Assembly (NCBI RefSeq): GCF_000016985.1
Contig: NC_009633.1
Location: 3,267,539-3,331,538, forward strand
Reading direction: 5' to 3'
Length of the DNA stretch: 64,000 nt
Source: Alkaliphilus metalliredigens QYMF
Lineage (GTDB): Bacteria; Bacillota; Clostridia; Peptostreptococcales; Natronincolaceae
Below the pieces are notes generated by a model. The model did not search any database. It saw nothing but the letters and a program-made list of their open reading frames with translations, and was not told the DNA's origin. Of this stretch, positions 1-9,426 are shown piece by piece; positions within the stretch are counted from its first letter, which is position 1, and each line of letters opens with the position of its first letter. Made by a program: the position numbers and the translations under genes.

Positions 1-991
1 GGAAGATGTCTTTGGCATTTTCTTTTAGTTCTTTTATCGTATAAACATTGCTTGGATGAAATGGCATTGCTATAGAGGGTCTAATCTTCGATAAATCGAT
101 TTCAATAATCCGATCATAGAAAGTAATATCTGCTGGCTTTAGTTCACTGTAATCCTTTTCCCGACCATGAATTTTGTAGTATTCCCTTACCTTCTCATCA
201 GTTTGCCAAATAGAACTCCAACAAGCTGTCTCAGTAGTCATTACATCGATTCCATTTCGATACTCAATAGGCAATTTTTCGATCCCATCTCCCACGAATT
301 CCATTACTAGATCTTTTGTAAAATTATTTTTATATACATTTCCAATTATAGATAAGGCAACATCCTGTGGTCCAACCCCTAGTATAGGCTCTCCTTTTAA
401 ATAAACAGCAACAACCTTCGGTTTTTTAAAATCATACGTTTTTCCTACAAGTTGTTTGGCAAGTTCTCCGCCACCTTCTCCTACTGCCATTGTTCCAAGT
501 GCCCCATATCTAGTATGACTGTCAGATCCCAAAATCATATTTCCACATTTCGCCATCATCTCTCTGTTATAAGAATGAATGACTGCTAGGTTTGGAGGTA
601 CATAGACTCCCCCGTATTTTTGTGCAGCAGATAATGCAAACTTGTGATCATCTTCATTGATCGTGCCCCCTACTGCACATAGGGTATTATGACAATTAGT
701 TAGCACATAAGGTATGGGGAATTTTTCCATCCCACTGGCTTTAGCCGTTTGTATGATACCAACATAAGTAATATCATGAGATGTTAAAGAGTCAAATTTT
801 AATCTAAGTTCATCTCCTGTTCCAATATTATGGCTATTTAATATTTGACAGGTAATAGAGCCTTGTTTAGCGGCCTTTTCATTTAATTCTTTTCCTGTTT
901 TATTTCTTATTACTTCTTTTACATCTGGTGTATTGAAAATGATTTCATTTCCATTTATAAGATATCCTCCGTTTTCGTACAAATTAATCAA
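1..991 (-). CDS. Aconitase-superfamily hydratase (partial, 3' end outside window)
   Basis: The minus strand is open from a TTG at 991 to the window edge, about 330 codons. The start is chosen because GGAGGG lies 10 nt upstream and no ATG is available. Visible motifs are aconitase-like: a [15 protein letters not shown] segment carrying a likely iron-sulfur Cys, [20 protein letters not shown], and a [14 protein letters not shown] stretch. The product probably belongs to the YbhJ-like hydratase branch (aconitase superfamily), not housekeeping aconitase, because the N-terminal spacing differs. It is transcribed away from the LysR gene, a usual regulator/target layout, and lies near the citrate genes, so a tricarboxylic or hydroxy-acid substrate is likely. 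The C-terminal swivel domain is outside the window. Confidence 0.75.
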   Translation of the reverse strand, partial: MINLYENGGYLINGNEIIFNTPDVKEVIRNKTGKELNEKAAKQGSITCQILNSHNIGTGDELRLKFDSLTSHDITYVGIIQTAKASGMEKFPIPYVLTNCHNTLCAVGGTINEDDHKFALSAAQKYGGVYVPPNLAVIHSYNREMMAKCGNMILGSDSHTRYGALGTMAVGEGGGELAKQLVGKTYDFKKPKVVAVYLKGEPILGVGPQDVALSIIGNVYKNNFTKDLVMEFVGDGIEKLPIEYRNGIDVMTTETACWSSIWQTDEKVREYYKIHGREKDYSELKPADITFYDRIIEIDLSKIRPSIAMPFHPSNVYTIKELKENAKDIF

Positions 992-1095
992 GATAAGATC
1001 ACCCTCCTATATTTTCTAGTATTGTATTGTCAATTCATTAATTTAATTATATAATTATTCTGAAATATAGGCTAATACTATTATAGTTATATCAT

Positions 1096-1114
1096 CCATA
1101 GGCTTTGCCTATGG
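1096..1114 (+). promoter_or_regulatory. Perfect inverted repeat in the LysR leader
   Basis: CCATAGGC and GCCTATGG form 8-bp arms around TTT. The element ends 1 nt before the AAGGAGG ribosome-binding region of the LysR gene. It could be an operator in the divergent intergenic region or an RNA hairpin beside the Shine-Dalgarno sequence. Confidence 0.5.
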
Positions 1115-1129
1115 GCAAGGAGGTTATTT

Positions 1130-2068
1130 ATGAATCAACGTGAATTACTATATATAAAAGCGATTGCTGATACAAAAAGCATCTCAAAAGCAGCAAAAAA
1201 ATTATTTATAGCACAGCCTTCCCTTAGCCAATCAATTCAAAAAATTGAAGAAGACTTAGGTTTACACTTATTTAAACGTACTAATCAAGGTATGCTATTA
1301 ACTTATGCTGGAGAAAAATATTATCTAGCTGCTACTCAAATATTAAAGATATATAATGATTTTGAGATGGAAATTAGCTATATAAACGATTTAAAGAGCG
1401 GTAGAATCACGATTGGAATTACAAATTTCCTGGCTACACACCTTCTACCTACCGTCCTTCCTGATTTTAAAAAGCTTTGTCCTAATATACAGGTCCTTAT
1501 TCAAGAGAAAAATTCTACGGAATTAGAAAACACCTTAATAAACGGTGAAATAGACTTTGCTATCATGCATATGCCTGTCACCAAACGTCAATCTTCATTA
1601 TTGTTTGATCCTATAGATGATGATCCTTTTCTATTAGCGACAGAAAAGAATCATCCCCTATCAAGACATGCTAAAAATATAGATGGTCTTTCTTTTCCAT
1701 CTATAGATTTAAAATTATTTAAAGATGAACCATTTATCGTTCTCCATTCCGGTAAAAGGATTGGTCAAGTTGCAACGATGATATTTCAAAAAGCTGATAT
1801 TATCCCAAATATAGTTTTGACCTTAAAGAACTTCGAAACAGCTAGAAGATTAGCTAGTACTGGGATAGGATCAACTTTTATACCTTACGAATACAGTAAA
1901 ATTTTTGGAGAAAAATACCAACCATCGTATTTTTATATAGATCAAAAATATGGTGCTTATTGGACTACATGCATTGCTACAAGTAAAAACATGTATGTTT
2001 CTAAAGCGTCTAAGTTATTCATTGACTTAGTTAAGACAAAGTTTGGTAATGAAAAATCACCTTCTTAA
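1130..2068 (+). CDS. LysR-family transcriptional regulator
   Basis: This 312-residue protein has the normal LysR length. Residues 1-60 form the winged helix-turn-helix (SISKAAKKLFIAQPSLSQSIQKIE), and about 90-300 form the periplasmic-binding-like effector domain, including the usual GRITIGITNF entry strand. The start follows AAGGAGG by 6 nt. It is divergent from the aconitase-like hydratase over a 138-bp gap, so that gene is the most likely target; the effector is probably a tri- or dicarboxylate. The effector cannot be read from sequence. Confidence 0.9.
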   Translation: MNQRELLYIKAIADTKSISKAAKKLFIAQPSLSQSIQKIEEDLGLHLFKRTNQGMLLTYAGEKYYLAATQILKIYNDFEMEISYINDLKSGRITIGITNFLATHLLPTVLPDFKKLCPNIQVLIQEKNSTELENTLINGEIDFAIMHMPVTKRQSSLLFDPIDDDPFLLATEKNHPLSRHAKNIDGLSFPSIDLKLFKDEPFIVLHSGKRIGQVATMIFQKADIIPNIVLTLKNFETARRLASTGIGSTFIPYEYSKIFGEKYQPSYFYIDQKYGAYWTTCIATSKNMYVSKASKLFIDLVKTKFGNEKSPS

Positions 2069-2171
2069 TTTATAGATAAGTTTGTCCTATTTTATATAAA
2101 AAAGAAATCCTAAAAGAAATTTAACCGTAAAATTTATTGATTTTATAATTACTGAATCCTCCAACATATAA

Positions 2172-2203
2172 AAAGGAGAGGTGCGTTGAACACACCTCTC
2201 CTT
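2172..2203 (-). terminator. Terminator after the decarboxylase operon
   Basis: An 11-bp stem (AAGGAGAGGTG with CACCTCTCCTT) and 9-nt loop lie 30 bp beyond the beta-subunit stop. On the minus strand the stem runs into TTTT. It can also insulate the convergent LysR gene. Confidence 0.8.
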
Positions 2204-2234
2204 ACCTTTATCATCAATTCATTTGTATTGCTTT

Positions 2235-3473
2235 TTAGTTAAACAAAGATAGTAAAACCCCTGCTGCTACTGCTGATCCAATCACACCTGCCACATTGGG
2301 TCCCATGGCATGCATTAATAAAAAGTTTGTTGGATCTTCTTTTTGTCCCATTGTTTGTGATACCCTGGCAGCCATTGGTACAGCCGATACCCCTGCTGAT
2401 CCAATTAATGGATTAATGGCATTTCCACCCATTAGCTTATTCATAAATTTAGCTAGGATCACACCGGTTGCAGATCCAACTGCAAAGGCCACCATTCCCA
2501 ATACAATGATCTGGATTGTCGTTATCTGTAAAAATTCCTCTGCTCTTGCACTGGCACCCACACTTAACCCTAGTAAAATGGTTACAATGTTAATCAACTC
2601 GTTTTGTGCGGTTTTAGAAAGTCGGTCCGTTACTAAGCTTTCCTTCAGTAAGTTACCAAACATCAGCATTCCTATTAAAGGCGTTGCCGCTGGCAACAGT
2701 AGAGACACTAGAATTGTCACTAGGATTGGAAAAATAATTTTTTCCTTTTTACTTACATTTCTTAACTGCTTCATCCTGATCATACGCTCTTCCTTAGTTG
2801 TCAGCGCCTTCATAATCGGTGGCTGAATAATTGGCACAAGGGCCATATAGGAATAAGCTGCCACAGCAATGGGTCCTAGTAAATGACTGGCCATAATGGC
2901 TGTAATAAGAATTGCCGTGGGTCCATCTGCCCCTCCGATGATCCCTATGGCAGAGGATTCCTGTGCTGTAAAGCCCATCAAAATGGCTCCAGTAAAGGTA
3001 AAGAAGATCCCTAATTGAGCTGCAGCACCTAAAAACAAACTCTTAGGATTGGCAATTAACGGTCCGAAGTCTGTCATAGCCCCTACCCCTAAAAAGATCA
3101 GAGGTGGAAAAATCCCCAATTGATTACCTCTATAAAAGTATTGCAGCAATCCTCCCGGTGTTTCTGTATAAATCTGAGCCGGAATTCCTTCTCTTAGCAT
3201 TTCTGCTGTTGGCTCTGCCAGCATTTGAACTGTTTCTCCCACAGTTCCTGGAGTCAAAGCCCTGAGGACCGTATGCCCTAGCTCCATCACCCCGGATTGC
3301 GGCAGATTCGTCAGTAGCATTCCAAAGGCAATGGGTACAAGTAGCAGTGGTTCAAACCCTTTTCCAATGGCAAGATATAATAAAACACAAGCAACACCCA
3401 TCATAACTAGGGCTTGCCATGTGATATTGGCGTAACCAGTGGTTTCCCAAAATTTCATGACCACATCAAGCAT
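2235..3473 (-). CDS. oadB: Na+-translocating decarboxylase beta subunit
   Basis: A 412-residue polytopic membrane protein of the OadB/MmdB/GcdB family, the subunit that decarboxylates carboxybiotin and exports Na+. Diagnostic stretches are GIIGGADGPTAI, carrying the Asp implicated in Na+ binding, SVGASARAEEFL, and a C-terminal GPNVAGVIGSAVAAG. Start choice: ATG at 3473 has AAAGGAG 7 nt upstream; the in-frame TTG at 3491 would place that ribosome-binding site inside the gene. It is last in the operon of carboxyltransferases, gamma subunit and biotin carrier. The beta sequence cannot tell which acyl substrate feeds the pump. Confidence 0.93.
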   Translation of the reverse strand: MLDVVMKFWETTGYANITWQALVMMGVACVLLYLAIGKGFEPLLLVPIAFGMLLTNLPQSGVMELGHTVLRALTPGTVGETVQMLAEPTAEMLREGIPAQIYTETPGGLLQYFYRGNQLGIFPPLIFLGVGAMTDFGPLIANPKSLFLGAAAQLGIFFTFTGAILMGFTAQESSAIGIIGGADGPTAILITAIMASHLLGPIAVAAYSYMALVPIIQPPIMKALTTKEERMIRMKQLRNVSKKEKIIFPILVTILVSLLLPAATPLIGMLMFGNLLKESLVTDRLSKTAQNELINIVTILLGLSVGASARAEEFLQITTIQIIVLGMVAFAVGSATGVILAKFMNKLMGGNAINPLIGSAGVSAVPMAARVSQTMGQKEDPTNFLLMHAMGPNVAGVIGSAVAAGVLLSLFN

Positions 3474-3510
3474 TTGTGCATCTCCTTTCAATCCATTTTA
3501 TGAAGTTGTA

Positions 3511-3897
3511 TTATTTTAAAGAAACTAACGCATCTCCTCCATTGACGGATGCACCCTCTGAAACATGAATGGCAGCCACTGTTCCATCACAAGGAGCGAC
3601 AATTTCATTTTCCATTTTCATCGCTTCTAAGATTATAAGTACTTGACCATTCTTTACTTCTTGTCCTTCTTTAACTTGAATTTTCCATATGTTTCCTGGC
3701 ATTGGTGATTCCACCTTAGTGGCTCCTGCCACTGGCCCTGATTTGGCTTCAGTCTTGGCTGCTGCCTTTGGTGCTGCAGGCTTTGCCACTGGTGCTGCAG
3801 TTGGTGCCTTCGGTGCAGATGCCACAGATCCATCCTTAATTTCTTCAACTTCTACCTCATATGACGCGCCGTTTACAGTAATATTAAACTTTTTCAT
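3511..3897 (-). CDS. Biotin carboxyl carrier subunit of the Na+ decarboxylase
   Basis: A 128-residue protein: short N-terminal segment, an Ala/Pro-rich flexible linker (about 25-60), and a C-terminal biotinyl domain with EAMKMEN; Lys94 is the expected biotinylation site. ATG at 3897 follows AAGGAGG; reading upstream of it has no support. It should carry CO2 from the soluble carboxyltransferases to the membrane beta subunit. It appears to be the only biotin carrier in the operon, although two different carboxyltransferase genes are present. The equivalent in other systems is MmdC/GcdC or transcarboxylase 1.3S. Confidence 0.92.
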   Translation of the reverse strand: MKKFNITVNGASYEVEVEEIKDGSVASAPKAPTAAPVAKPAAPKAAAKTEAKSGPVAGATKVESPMPGNIWKIQVKEGQEVKNGQVLIILEAMKMENEIVAPCDGTVAAIHVSEGASVNGGDALVSLK

Positions 3898-3919
3898 GGT
3901 TGATTTCCTCCTTATGATA

Positions 3920-4321
3920 TTATAGACGACTTTGAACTTGCTCCCCACGTCCAGCCCGAGCCCAAGCCGGTGTGTTTTCAGAGGTCCGCACAATGTTTCT
4001 CACCACAATATTGTGAGTAGATGTATGTAAACTCGCTGCGATAGCTGCTGTTATTACGGCCACTAGCTCTGTGTCAGAGGTTGTGTCCTCTTCCTCAGCC
4101 TCCTCTATTGTTGCTTCAACCGGTACAGGCACTTCCTTTTTTGTTTTCTTTTGTTCTGCACCATAAAGCATTTTTTCCATTATGGTAATGGCTAAAAATA
4201 GAAACATCAGAGCCACAAATACAATTGAAACCCCCATTACCGTGGCCTGTAAACTGCCACCTAATTTTTCCGCCATGGTCATTTGATCGATGGATACTTT
4301 CATTTTTTCTAACAAAGTCAT
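3920..4321 (-). CDS. oadG: Decarboxylase gamma subunit (OadG-like)
   Basis: A 133-residue small subunit with one N-terminal transmembrane helix (about 26-48, ATVMGVSIVFVALMFLFLAI), an acidic linker (EEAEEEDTTSD) and a conserved-looking tail (VITAAIAASLHTSTHNIVVRNI) followed by a PAWARAGR ending typical of OadG-type chains. Gamma subunits anchor the carboxyltransferase to the beta subunit. ATG at 4321 follows GAGGTGATTAG. It sits between the carboxyltransferase and biotin-carrier genes. Confidence 0.85.
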   Translation of the reverse strand: MTLLEKMKVSIDQMTMAEKLGGSLQATVMGVSIVFVALMFLFLAITIMEKMLYGAEQKKTKKEVPVPVEATIEEAEEEDTTSDTELVAVITAAIAASLHTSTHNIVVRNIVRTSENTPAWARAGRGEQVQSRL

Positions 4322-4356
4322 TGACTAATCACCTCTTTTGAATTCAGTTTCATGTA

Positions 4357-5904
4357 TTAGACTGGCAAGTTACCATGCTTTTTAGATGGTCTTGAATCTC
4401 TTTTACTGGCTAACATATTTAAGGCACTGACTAATCTTGGTCTAGTGGATGAGGGTTCAATGACATCATCAACATACCCTCTCTCCGCAGCTTTATAGGG
4501 GGTTGCAAATTCCTGTTTGTAGTTTGCTATCTTTTCCGCCCTAAGGGCTTGTGGGTCCTCTGCGTCTTTAATTTCATTACGGAAGATAATATTTGCAGCT
4601 CCCTCGGCTCCCATGACAGCAATTTCAGCTGTAGGCCATGCCAGTACTAAGTCCGCACCTAATTCTTTACAGCACATGGCAATGTATGCCCCCCCATAGG
4701 CCTTTCGTACAATCAATGTAATCTTTGGTACCGTGGCTTCACTGTAGGCATAAAGCATTTTGGCACCATGACGAATAATCCCACCATGCTCCTGGCCTTT
4801 TCCAGGCAAAAAACCTGGTACGTCTACAATATTTAAAACTGGAATATTAAAGCAGTCACAGGTTCTAACAAATCGTGCGGCTTTATCTGAGGCATTAATG
4901 TCTAAACAGCCTGCCAATACCTTTGGTTGATTTGCAATGACCCCAACAGATTGACCATTAATACGAATAAAACCAGTGACAATATTCATTGCAAAGTATG
5001 GTTGTACTTCAAAAAAGTCTCCATCATCTGCTAGCATCTCAATAATCGTCTTCATGTCATAGGGCTTATTAGGGCTATCTGGAATCATGTCATCTAATTC
5101 TGGAATGATTCGATTAATATCGTCCTCTGTTTCAAATACCGGTGCCCCCTCCATATTGTTAGAGGGTAGGAAGCTCAATAATCTACGAATTTCTAGAATA
5201 CATTCTTCATCATTATTGGCTACGCCATGGGCAACACCACTGATGCGGTTATGGGTCATGCCTCCCCCTAGCTCCTCGGAGGTGACTTCTTCTCCTGTTA
5301 CGGTCTTAATGACCTGGGGTCCTGTAATAAACATTTGACTGCTTTGATCCACCATAAAAATAAAGTCTGTTAATGCCGGTGAATACACAGCGCCTCCTGC
5401 ACAAGGTCCCATAATGGCAGTGATTTGAGGAATCACTCCCGAGGCAATTGTATTACGGTAAAAAATATGTGCATATCCAGAGAGGGCGTCGACTCCTTCT
5501 TGAATCCTGGCACCACCGGAATCGTTCATCCCAACGATTGGTGCCCCCATTTTCACTGCCATATCCTGTACCTTACAAATCTTTTTGGCATGCATTTCTC
5601 CTAGGGATCCACCCACAACAGTGAAATCCTGGGCGTAAGTATAAACCAATTTCCCCTCTACAGTTCCATATCCAGTGATGACACCTTCACCCGGTGCATC
5701 GACCGTTTCCATGCCAAAGTTCACGCATCTGTGCTTGACAAAACCATCTATTTCAACAAATGATCCTTCATCAAACAGTAAATTAACTCTTTCTCTAGCT
5801 GTTAACTTTCCTTTTTCATGCTGGGCCGCGATACGCTTTTCTCCGCCACCTTCTTGGATTTTTGATTTTTGTTGGCGAAGACCTTCCAGTTTGCTCATGG
5901 TCAT
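4357..5904 (-). CDS. mmdA: Methylmalonyl-CoA-type carboxyltransferase subunit (MmdA-like)
   Basis: A 515-residue acyl-CoA carboxyltransferase of the propionyl-CoA carboxylase beta/MmdA/transcarboxylase 12S family. Both crotonase-like halves are present: GGSLGEMHAKKI, NDSGGARIQEG and GPCAGGAVYSP in the first; NQPKVLAGCLD, DVPGFLPG and RKAYGGAYIAM in the second. It would move the carboxyl of methylmalonyl-CoA (or a similar acyl-CoA) to or from the biotin carrier. ATG at 5904 follows AGGAGGG. It lies 107 bp downstream of a pyruvate/oxaloacetate-type carboxyltransferase gene, which makes a transcarboxylase-like role possible. Glutaconyl-CoA as substrate cannot be excluded. Confidence 0.88.
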   Translation of the reverse strand: MTMSKLEGLRQQKSKIQEGGGEKRIAAQHEKGKLTARERVNLLFDEGSFVEIDGFVKHRCVNFGMETVDAPGEGVITGYGTVEGKLVYTYAQDFTVVGGSLGEMHAKKICKVQDMAVKMGAPIVGMNDSGGARIQEGVDALSGYAHIFYRNTIASGVIPQITAIMGPCAGGAVYSPALTDFIFMVDQSSQMFITGPQVIKTVTGEEVTSEELGGGMTHNRISGVAHGVANNDEECILEIRRLLSFLPSNNMEGAPVFETEDDINRIIPELDDMIPDSPNKPYDMKTIIEMLADDGDFFEVQPYFAMNIVTGFIRINGQSVGVIANQPKVLAGCLDINASDKAARFVRTCDCFNIPVLNIVDVPGFLPGKGQEHGGIIRHGAKMLYAYSEATVPKITLIVRKAYGGAYIAMCCKELGADLVLAWPTAEIAVMGAEGAANIIFRNEIKDAEDPQALRAEKIANYKQEFATPYKAAERGYVDDVIEPSSTRPRLVSALNMLASKRDSRPSKKHGNLPV

Positions 5905-6011
5905 AATTCTCCCTCCTATACTGCTTCATTAATCATGATTTTCTCGTTCTTACTTCATCCTATAGATCATTTTCTATGTTAAGCTTGTCATAAATTTTAA
6001 TTTATGTAGTT

Positions 6012-7409
6012 TTATACTGGATGGGTTTTTTGTTCCATATCTACACAAATCGTCTCGATTTTATACTTTTGTGCCCTTCTATATTTAAAGTATTCCTGTG
6101 CAACCTGTGGAAACAAGGCATAGGATAATACATCCTCTTCTTGCTCTAAAAACTCTTTCATTTCATTACGAAATCCTTCTAGCTGCGGGGGAATACTGTC
6201 AGCTGGCCTTTTGGTCATCACTTCTTCATTCCCAATAATCTTTCTTTGTATTTCTTCAGAAATCGCCACTGCAGGTCGCCCATATTCTCCTCTAACGTAG
6301 GCTTTTATTTCTTTTGGTACTATTTTATAGCGTTCTCCCATGATTACATTAAATACGGCCTGGGTACCAACCATCTGGCTTAAGGGAGTCACTAAAGGTG
6401 GATATCCTAGCTCAGCTCTAACTTTTGGTATTTCCTTTAGCACTTCCTCATACTTATCCTCTGCATTTTGCAGTTTGAGTTGAGAGACAAGGTTTGATAA
6501 CATCCCACCAGGTACCTGATAAACTAAAGTATTGATATCTACACCCAATAGCTTAGGATCTAGCAGTCCACTTTTAATATATTCATTTCGAAGTGGGGCA
6601 AAGTGTGCAGCAATTTGGTCTAAATCTCCAAGATCCATTCCAGTGTCATATTCAGTTCCTTGTAAAGTAGCCACTAATGGCTCCGTAGGCGGTTGGGATG
6701 TCCCCGATGCCATGGGAGAAATAGCACAATCCACCACGTCCACCCCAGCTTCTATTGCTTTAATGTAAGTCATAGAAGCAACTCCACTAGTATAATGGGT
6801 ATGCAGCTGTATTGGGACCTTGATCACCGCTTTTAATCCTTTAACAAGTTCATAGGCATCATAGGGTTTTAGAATACCAGCCATATCTTTAATACAAATT
6901 GAATCTGCACCCATTTTTTCCATTTCTTTAGCTAGCTGAATATAATATTTTGTATTGTGTACAGGACTGGTAGTATAGGAGATGGCAATTTGAGCATGAG
7001 CTCCTGCCTCTTTGGTGGCTTTTAAGGCCGTCTCAAGATTTCTTACATCGTTTAAAGCATCAAATATCCTGACTATATCGATTCCATTTTCCACTGCTTT
7101 TTTGATAAAGGCTACTACAACATCATCAGCATAATGCTTGTATCCCAACAGATTTTGACCTCGTAAAAGCATTTGTAGCTTTGTGTTTTTCACATGTTTT
7201 CTAATGGTTCTTAGCCGTTCCCAGGGATCCTCATTTAAAAATCGTAGACACGAATCAAATGTAGCTCCTCCCCATACCTCTAGAGAATGGTACCCTGCTT
7301 GATCTAGTTTTTCTAATACAGGCAACATTTCTTCTATCTTCATCCGAGTAGCAATTAATGATTGATGCGCATCCCTTAAAACTGTTTCGGTAATCTTTAC
7401 TTTAGCCAT
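6012..7409 (-). CDS. oadA: Oxaloacetate/pyruvate carboxyltransferase subunit (OadA N-terminal or 5S type)
   Basis: A 465-residue protein with a DRE-TIM metallolyase-like barrel (RDAHQSLIATRM at the N-terminus, CIKDMAG with the likely carbamylated metal-ligand Lys, QLHTHYTSG with the His ligands), then the PYC-OADA domain. It ends without the biotinyl domain that full OadA has; the biotin carrier is a separate gene. It would take the carboxyl from oxaloacetate, giving pyruvate. Oxaloacetate is the product of the citrate lyase encoded just upstream. Start ATG 7409 follows AGGATG. Confidence 0.88.
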   Translation of the reverse strand: MAKVKITETVLRDAHQSLIATRMKIEEMLPVLEKLDQAGYHSLEVWGGATFDSCLRFLNEDPWERLRTIRKHVKNTKLQMLLRGQNLLGYKHYADDVVVAFIKKAVENGIDIVRIFDALNDVRNLETALKATKEAGAHAQIAISYTTSPVHNTKYYIQLAKEMEKMGADSICIKDMAGILKPYDAYELVKGLKAVIKVPIQLHTHYTSGVASMTYIKAIEAGVDVVDCAISPMASGTSQPPTEPLVATLQGTEYDTGMDLGDLDQIAAHFAPLRNEYIKSGLLDPKLLGVDINTLVYQVPGGMLSNLVSQLKLQNAEDKYEEVLKEIPKVRAELGYPPLVTPLSQMVGTQAVFNVIMGERYKIVPKEIKAYVRGEYGRPAVAISEEIQRKIIGNEEVMTKRPADSIPPQLEGFRNEMKEFLEQEEDVLSYALFPQVAQEYFKYRRAQKYKIETICVDMEQKTHPV

Positions 7410-7490
7410 CTTACTTCATCCTCTCTACATCTTTTCGATATAACAATTTGCTAAAATTCATAGCTTTGTTAGTTCTCATTTAATATAACT

Positions 7491-7549
7491 ATTTTCTGAC
7501 ATCCATTCTTCAGTCCCATTTCAATCATTTCATCTATCTTTGACTTCAC
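7491..7549 (-). repeat. Diverged copy of the citX 3' end
   Basis: This 59-bp stretch aligns without gaps to 9422-9480 at 48 of 59 positions by hand count. On the minus strand it reads KIDEMIEMGLKNG, like the CitX tail KIDEMIDKGLEKG, but the stop is lost. The two copies flank the chemoreceptor gene. It is interpreted as a relic of duplication or insertion inside the citrate operon. Confidence 0.65.
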
Positions 7550-7613
7550 ATTAGTTATTTGCAAAGAACCTTTCGAAGAGTTCTTCCTGAATGATAACAA
7601 GATACAATTATTG

Positions 7614-9233
7614 CTAATATTTGAAACTGCTAATACTATGTTTTAAATTATTGGCCATATTTTCTATGTCGTTTATGACATCCTCTAACCTTGATGAATA
7701 TTGGAACTGCTCTTCAATATTACTTGTTACCTCTTGAACCGTGGCTGTATTTTCCTGTGATGCAGCAGTTGCTTGGGTCATTACTTTTTCAATATTCTTA
7801 ATAAAATCGTTTGTGCCATTAACAGTAACAAAAATTTCCTTCACATCTTGTTGATTTGCTTCTGAAGCACTTATTATTGTATTGAATATACTCTTATTCT
7901 CTTCGAATGATTTTTCCTGTAATTGTGATATCGCATTTGCTACCTCTACTTTTTTCGATACATCACTTAATGTTTCTTTTATTAAACTCAAAGTCTGATC
8001 TATATCACTTACTTCTTTATTAGATTGTTCTGCTAGCTTTTTTATTTGTTCCGCTACCACAGCAAAACCTTTACCGTGAACCCCTGCTCTAGCTGCTTCA
8101 ATAGATGCATTGAGCGCTAATAAATTGGTCTCATCAGCTATCTGTCTTATAACAGAAACAATGCCGTTTATTTCGTCAGTTTTCTTGTCTAAGTCAGTCA
8201 CTACTTTGTTCACTTCTGCAAGCGCACCTTTACTTTCCTTCATTTTATCAAATAATTCATTTAATTTATACTGTCCTAATTCGATTGTATTGGATGATTC
8301 TATCGTGTTGTTTTGAATTTTATCAGTTATCTTTACTATATTGTTTAATTCAATTACAACATCTGCTATTTTAGTACTCCCAGTTTGAATCGCATCATTA
8401 TTATCTGCAACACGATTTGCCATATCTTCAATTTCTTTAACGATCTCTTTGTTACCATTATGAATGCTTCGGTTTAACCGAGCTATTTCCTGTATAGATT
8501 GTATCAGTTTCTTAGCAGCTTCAGCTACTTTTTTTATTAATTTATTTAATATGGATACTGTCCCTAACAGCATATTTGTAATTTTTTCTTCTTCATTACT
8601 TATCTTTTCCAGGTCAAGTGTTGCAGCTATAACACCTCTAAAAACTCCATTTTTTTCATACGGCACTGCTACAATGATAGCCAACCTATTTTCACGTTTT
8701 GAAAATGAGAAATCAGATGTTTGCGTTTCATTCGTTTCTTTAGCCTTTGTAAAGTAGTCTCTGTCTCCATTGAAGAGTAATTTGCTTTTATTTTCCATGC
8801 TTTGTGCTGAATTATATATTTGTTGTCCACTTTCATCTGTAACAAAAAATCTAACAATACCATTACTTTTAGATATAAATTCTTTGCCTTTTTCATGCAT
8901 TATGCTAATATTAAACTTATTATGTATGAAAATTTCTGTTAGTTTTTCTACCTTTAAAAGATCATTATAGATTTTCTGTTTTGTTTTCTTAGAAATTTCT
9001 GTGGCAATAGCTAGGTTTCCTGCAGCAATTTCCCTAAGTACCTTTGTCATCTCTTGTTCATTAAAATTCACTTTCATTTCTAATTTAGACCTTAATAGTG
9101 AAATAACAAAAAAGTATGAAATATAATATAATATCCCCCCAATCTTACTCATATCTATCATTGTTAAAAGAATATATAATGGCATAGAATAAAGTAGAAA
9201 ATCTATGCTATACGAGTATATTTTTCGTCTCAT
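7614..9233 (-). CDS. Methyl-accepting chemotaxis protein with Cache-like sensor
   Basis: A 539-residue chemoreceptor. Two hydrophobic helices lie close together near residues 8-25 and 30-47, followed by a sensor segment (about 60-215) with a Cache-like [13 protein letters not shown]...[12 protein letters not shown]...[14 protein letters not shown] pattern, then the signalling domain with the hairpin tip ([35 protein letters not shown]). The sensor follows both helices, so it would be cytoplasmic unless one helix is not inserted, an unusual topology. ATG 9233 follows AAGGAGG. Placement between citX and the decarboxylase suggests taxis linked to citrate metabolism, but the gene may be an insertion, since the flanks carry a diverged repeat. 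Confidence 0.88.
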   Translation of the reverse strand: MRRKIYSYSIDFLLYSMPLYILLTMIDMSKIGGILYYISYFFVISLLRSKLEMKVNFNEQEMTKVLREIAAGNLAIATEISKKTKQKIYNDLLKVEKLTEIFIHNKFNISIMHEKGKEFISKSNGIVRFFVTDESGQQIYNSAQSMENKSKLLFNGDRDYFTKAKETNETQTSDFSFSKRENRLAIIVAVPYEKNGVFRGVIAATLDLEKISNEEEKITNMLLGTVSILNKLIKKVAEAAKKLIQSIQEIARLNRSIHNGNKEIVKEIEDMANRVADNNDAIQTGSTKIADVVIELNNIVKITDKIQNNTIESSNTIELGQYKLNELFDKMKESKGALAEVNKVVTDLDKKTDEINGIVSVIRQIADETNLLALNASIEAARAGVHGKGFAVVAEQIKKLAEQSNKEVSDIDQTLSLIKETLSDVSKKVEVANAISQLQEKSFEENKSIFNTIISASEANQQDVKEIFVTVNGTNDFIKNIEKVMTQATAASQENTATVQEVTSNIEEQFQYSSRLEDVINDIENMANNLKHSISSFKY

Positions 9234-9426
9234 ATGCAGCCTCCTTAGGTATGTTGGTATGCATTGTTTTTTCTTAATCTTACATAACTATTACGACACC
9301 TTTTTACAAATTTCTTCTTTTTTAAAGTTTATTAATTTTACAAATTATAAATGCAATAGTGGAAAATTACAGAAGTGTTTACTAAAAAAATATAAAATTA
9401 ATATCTTGTTAAAACGAATTGATTTT

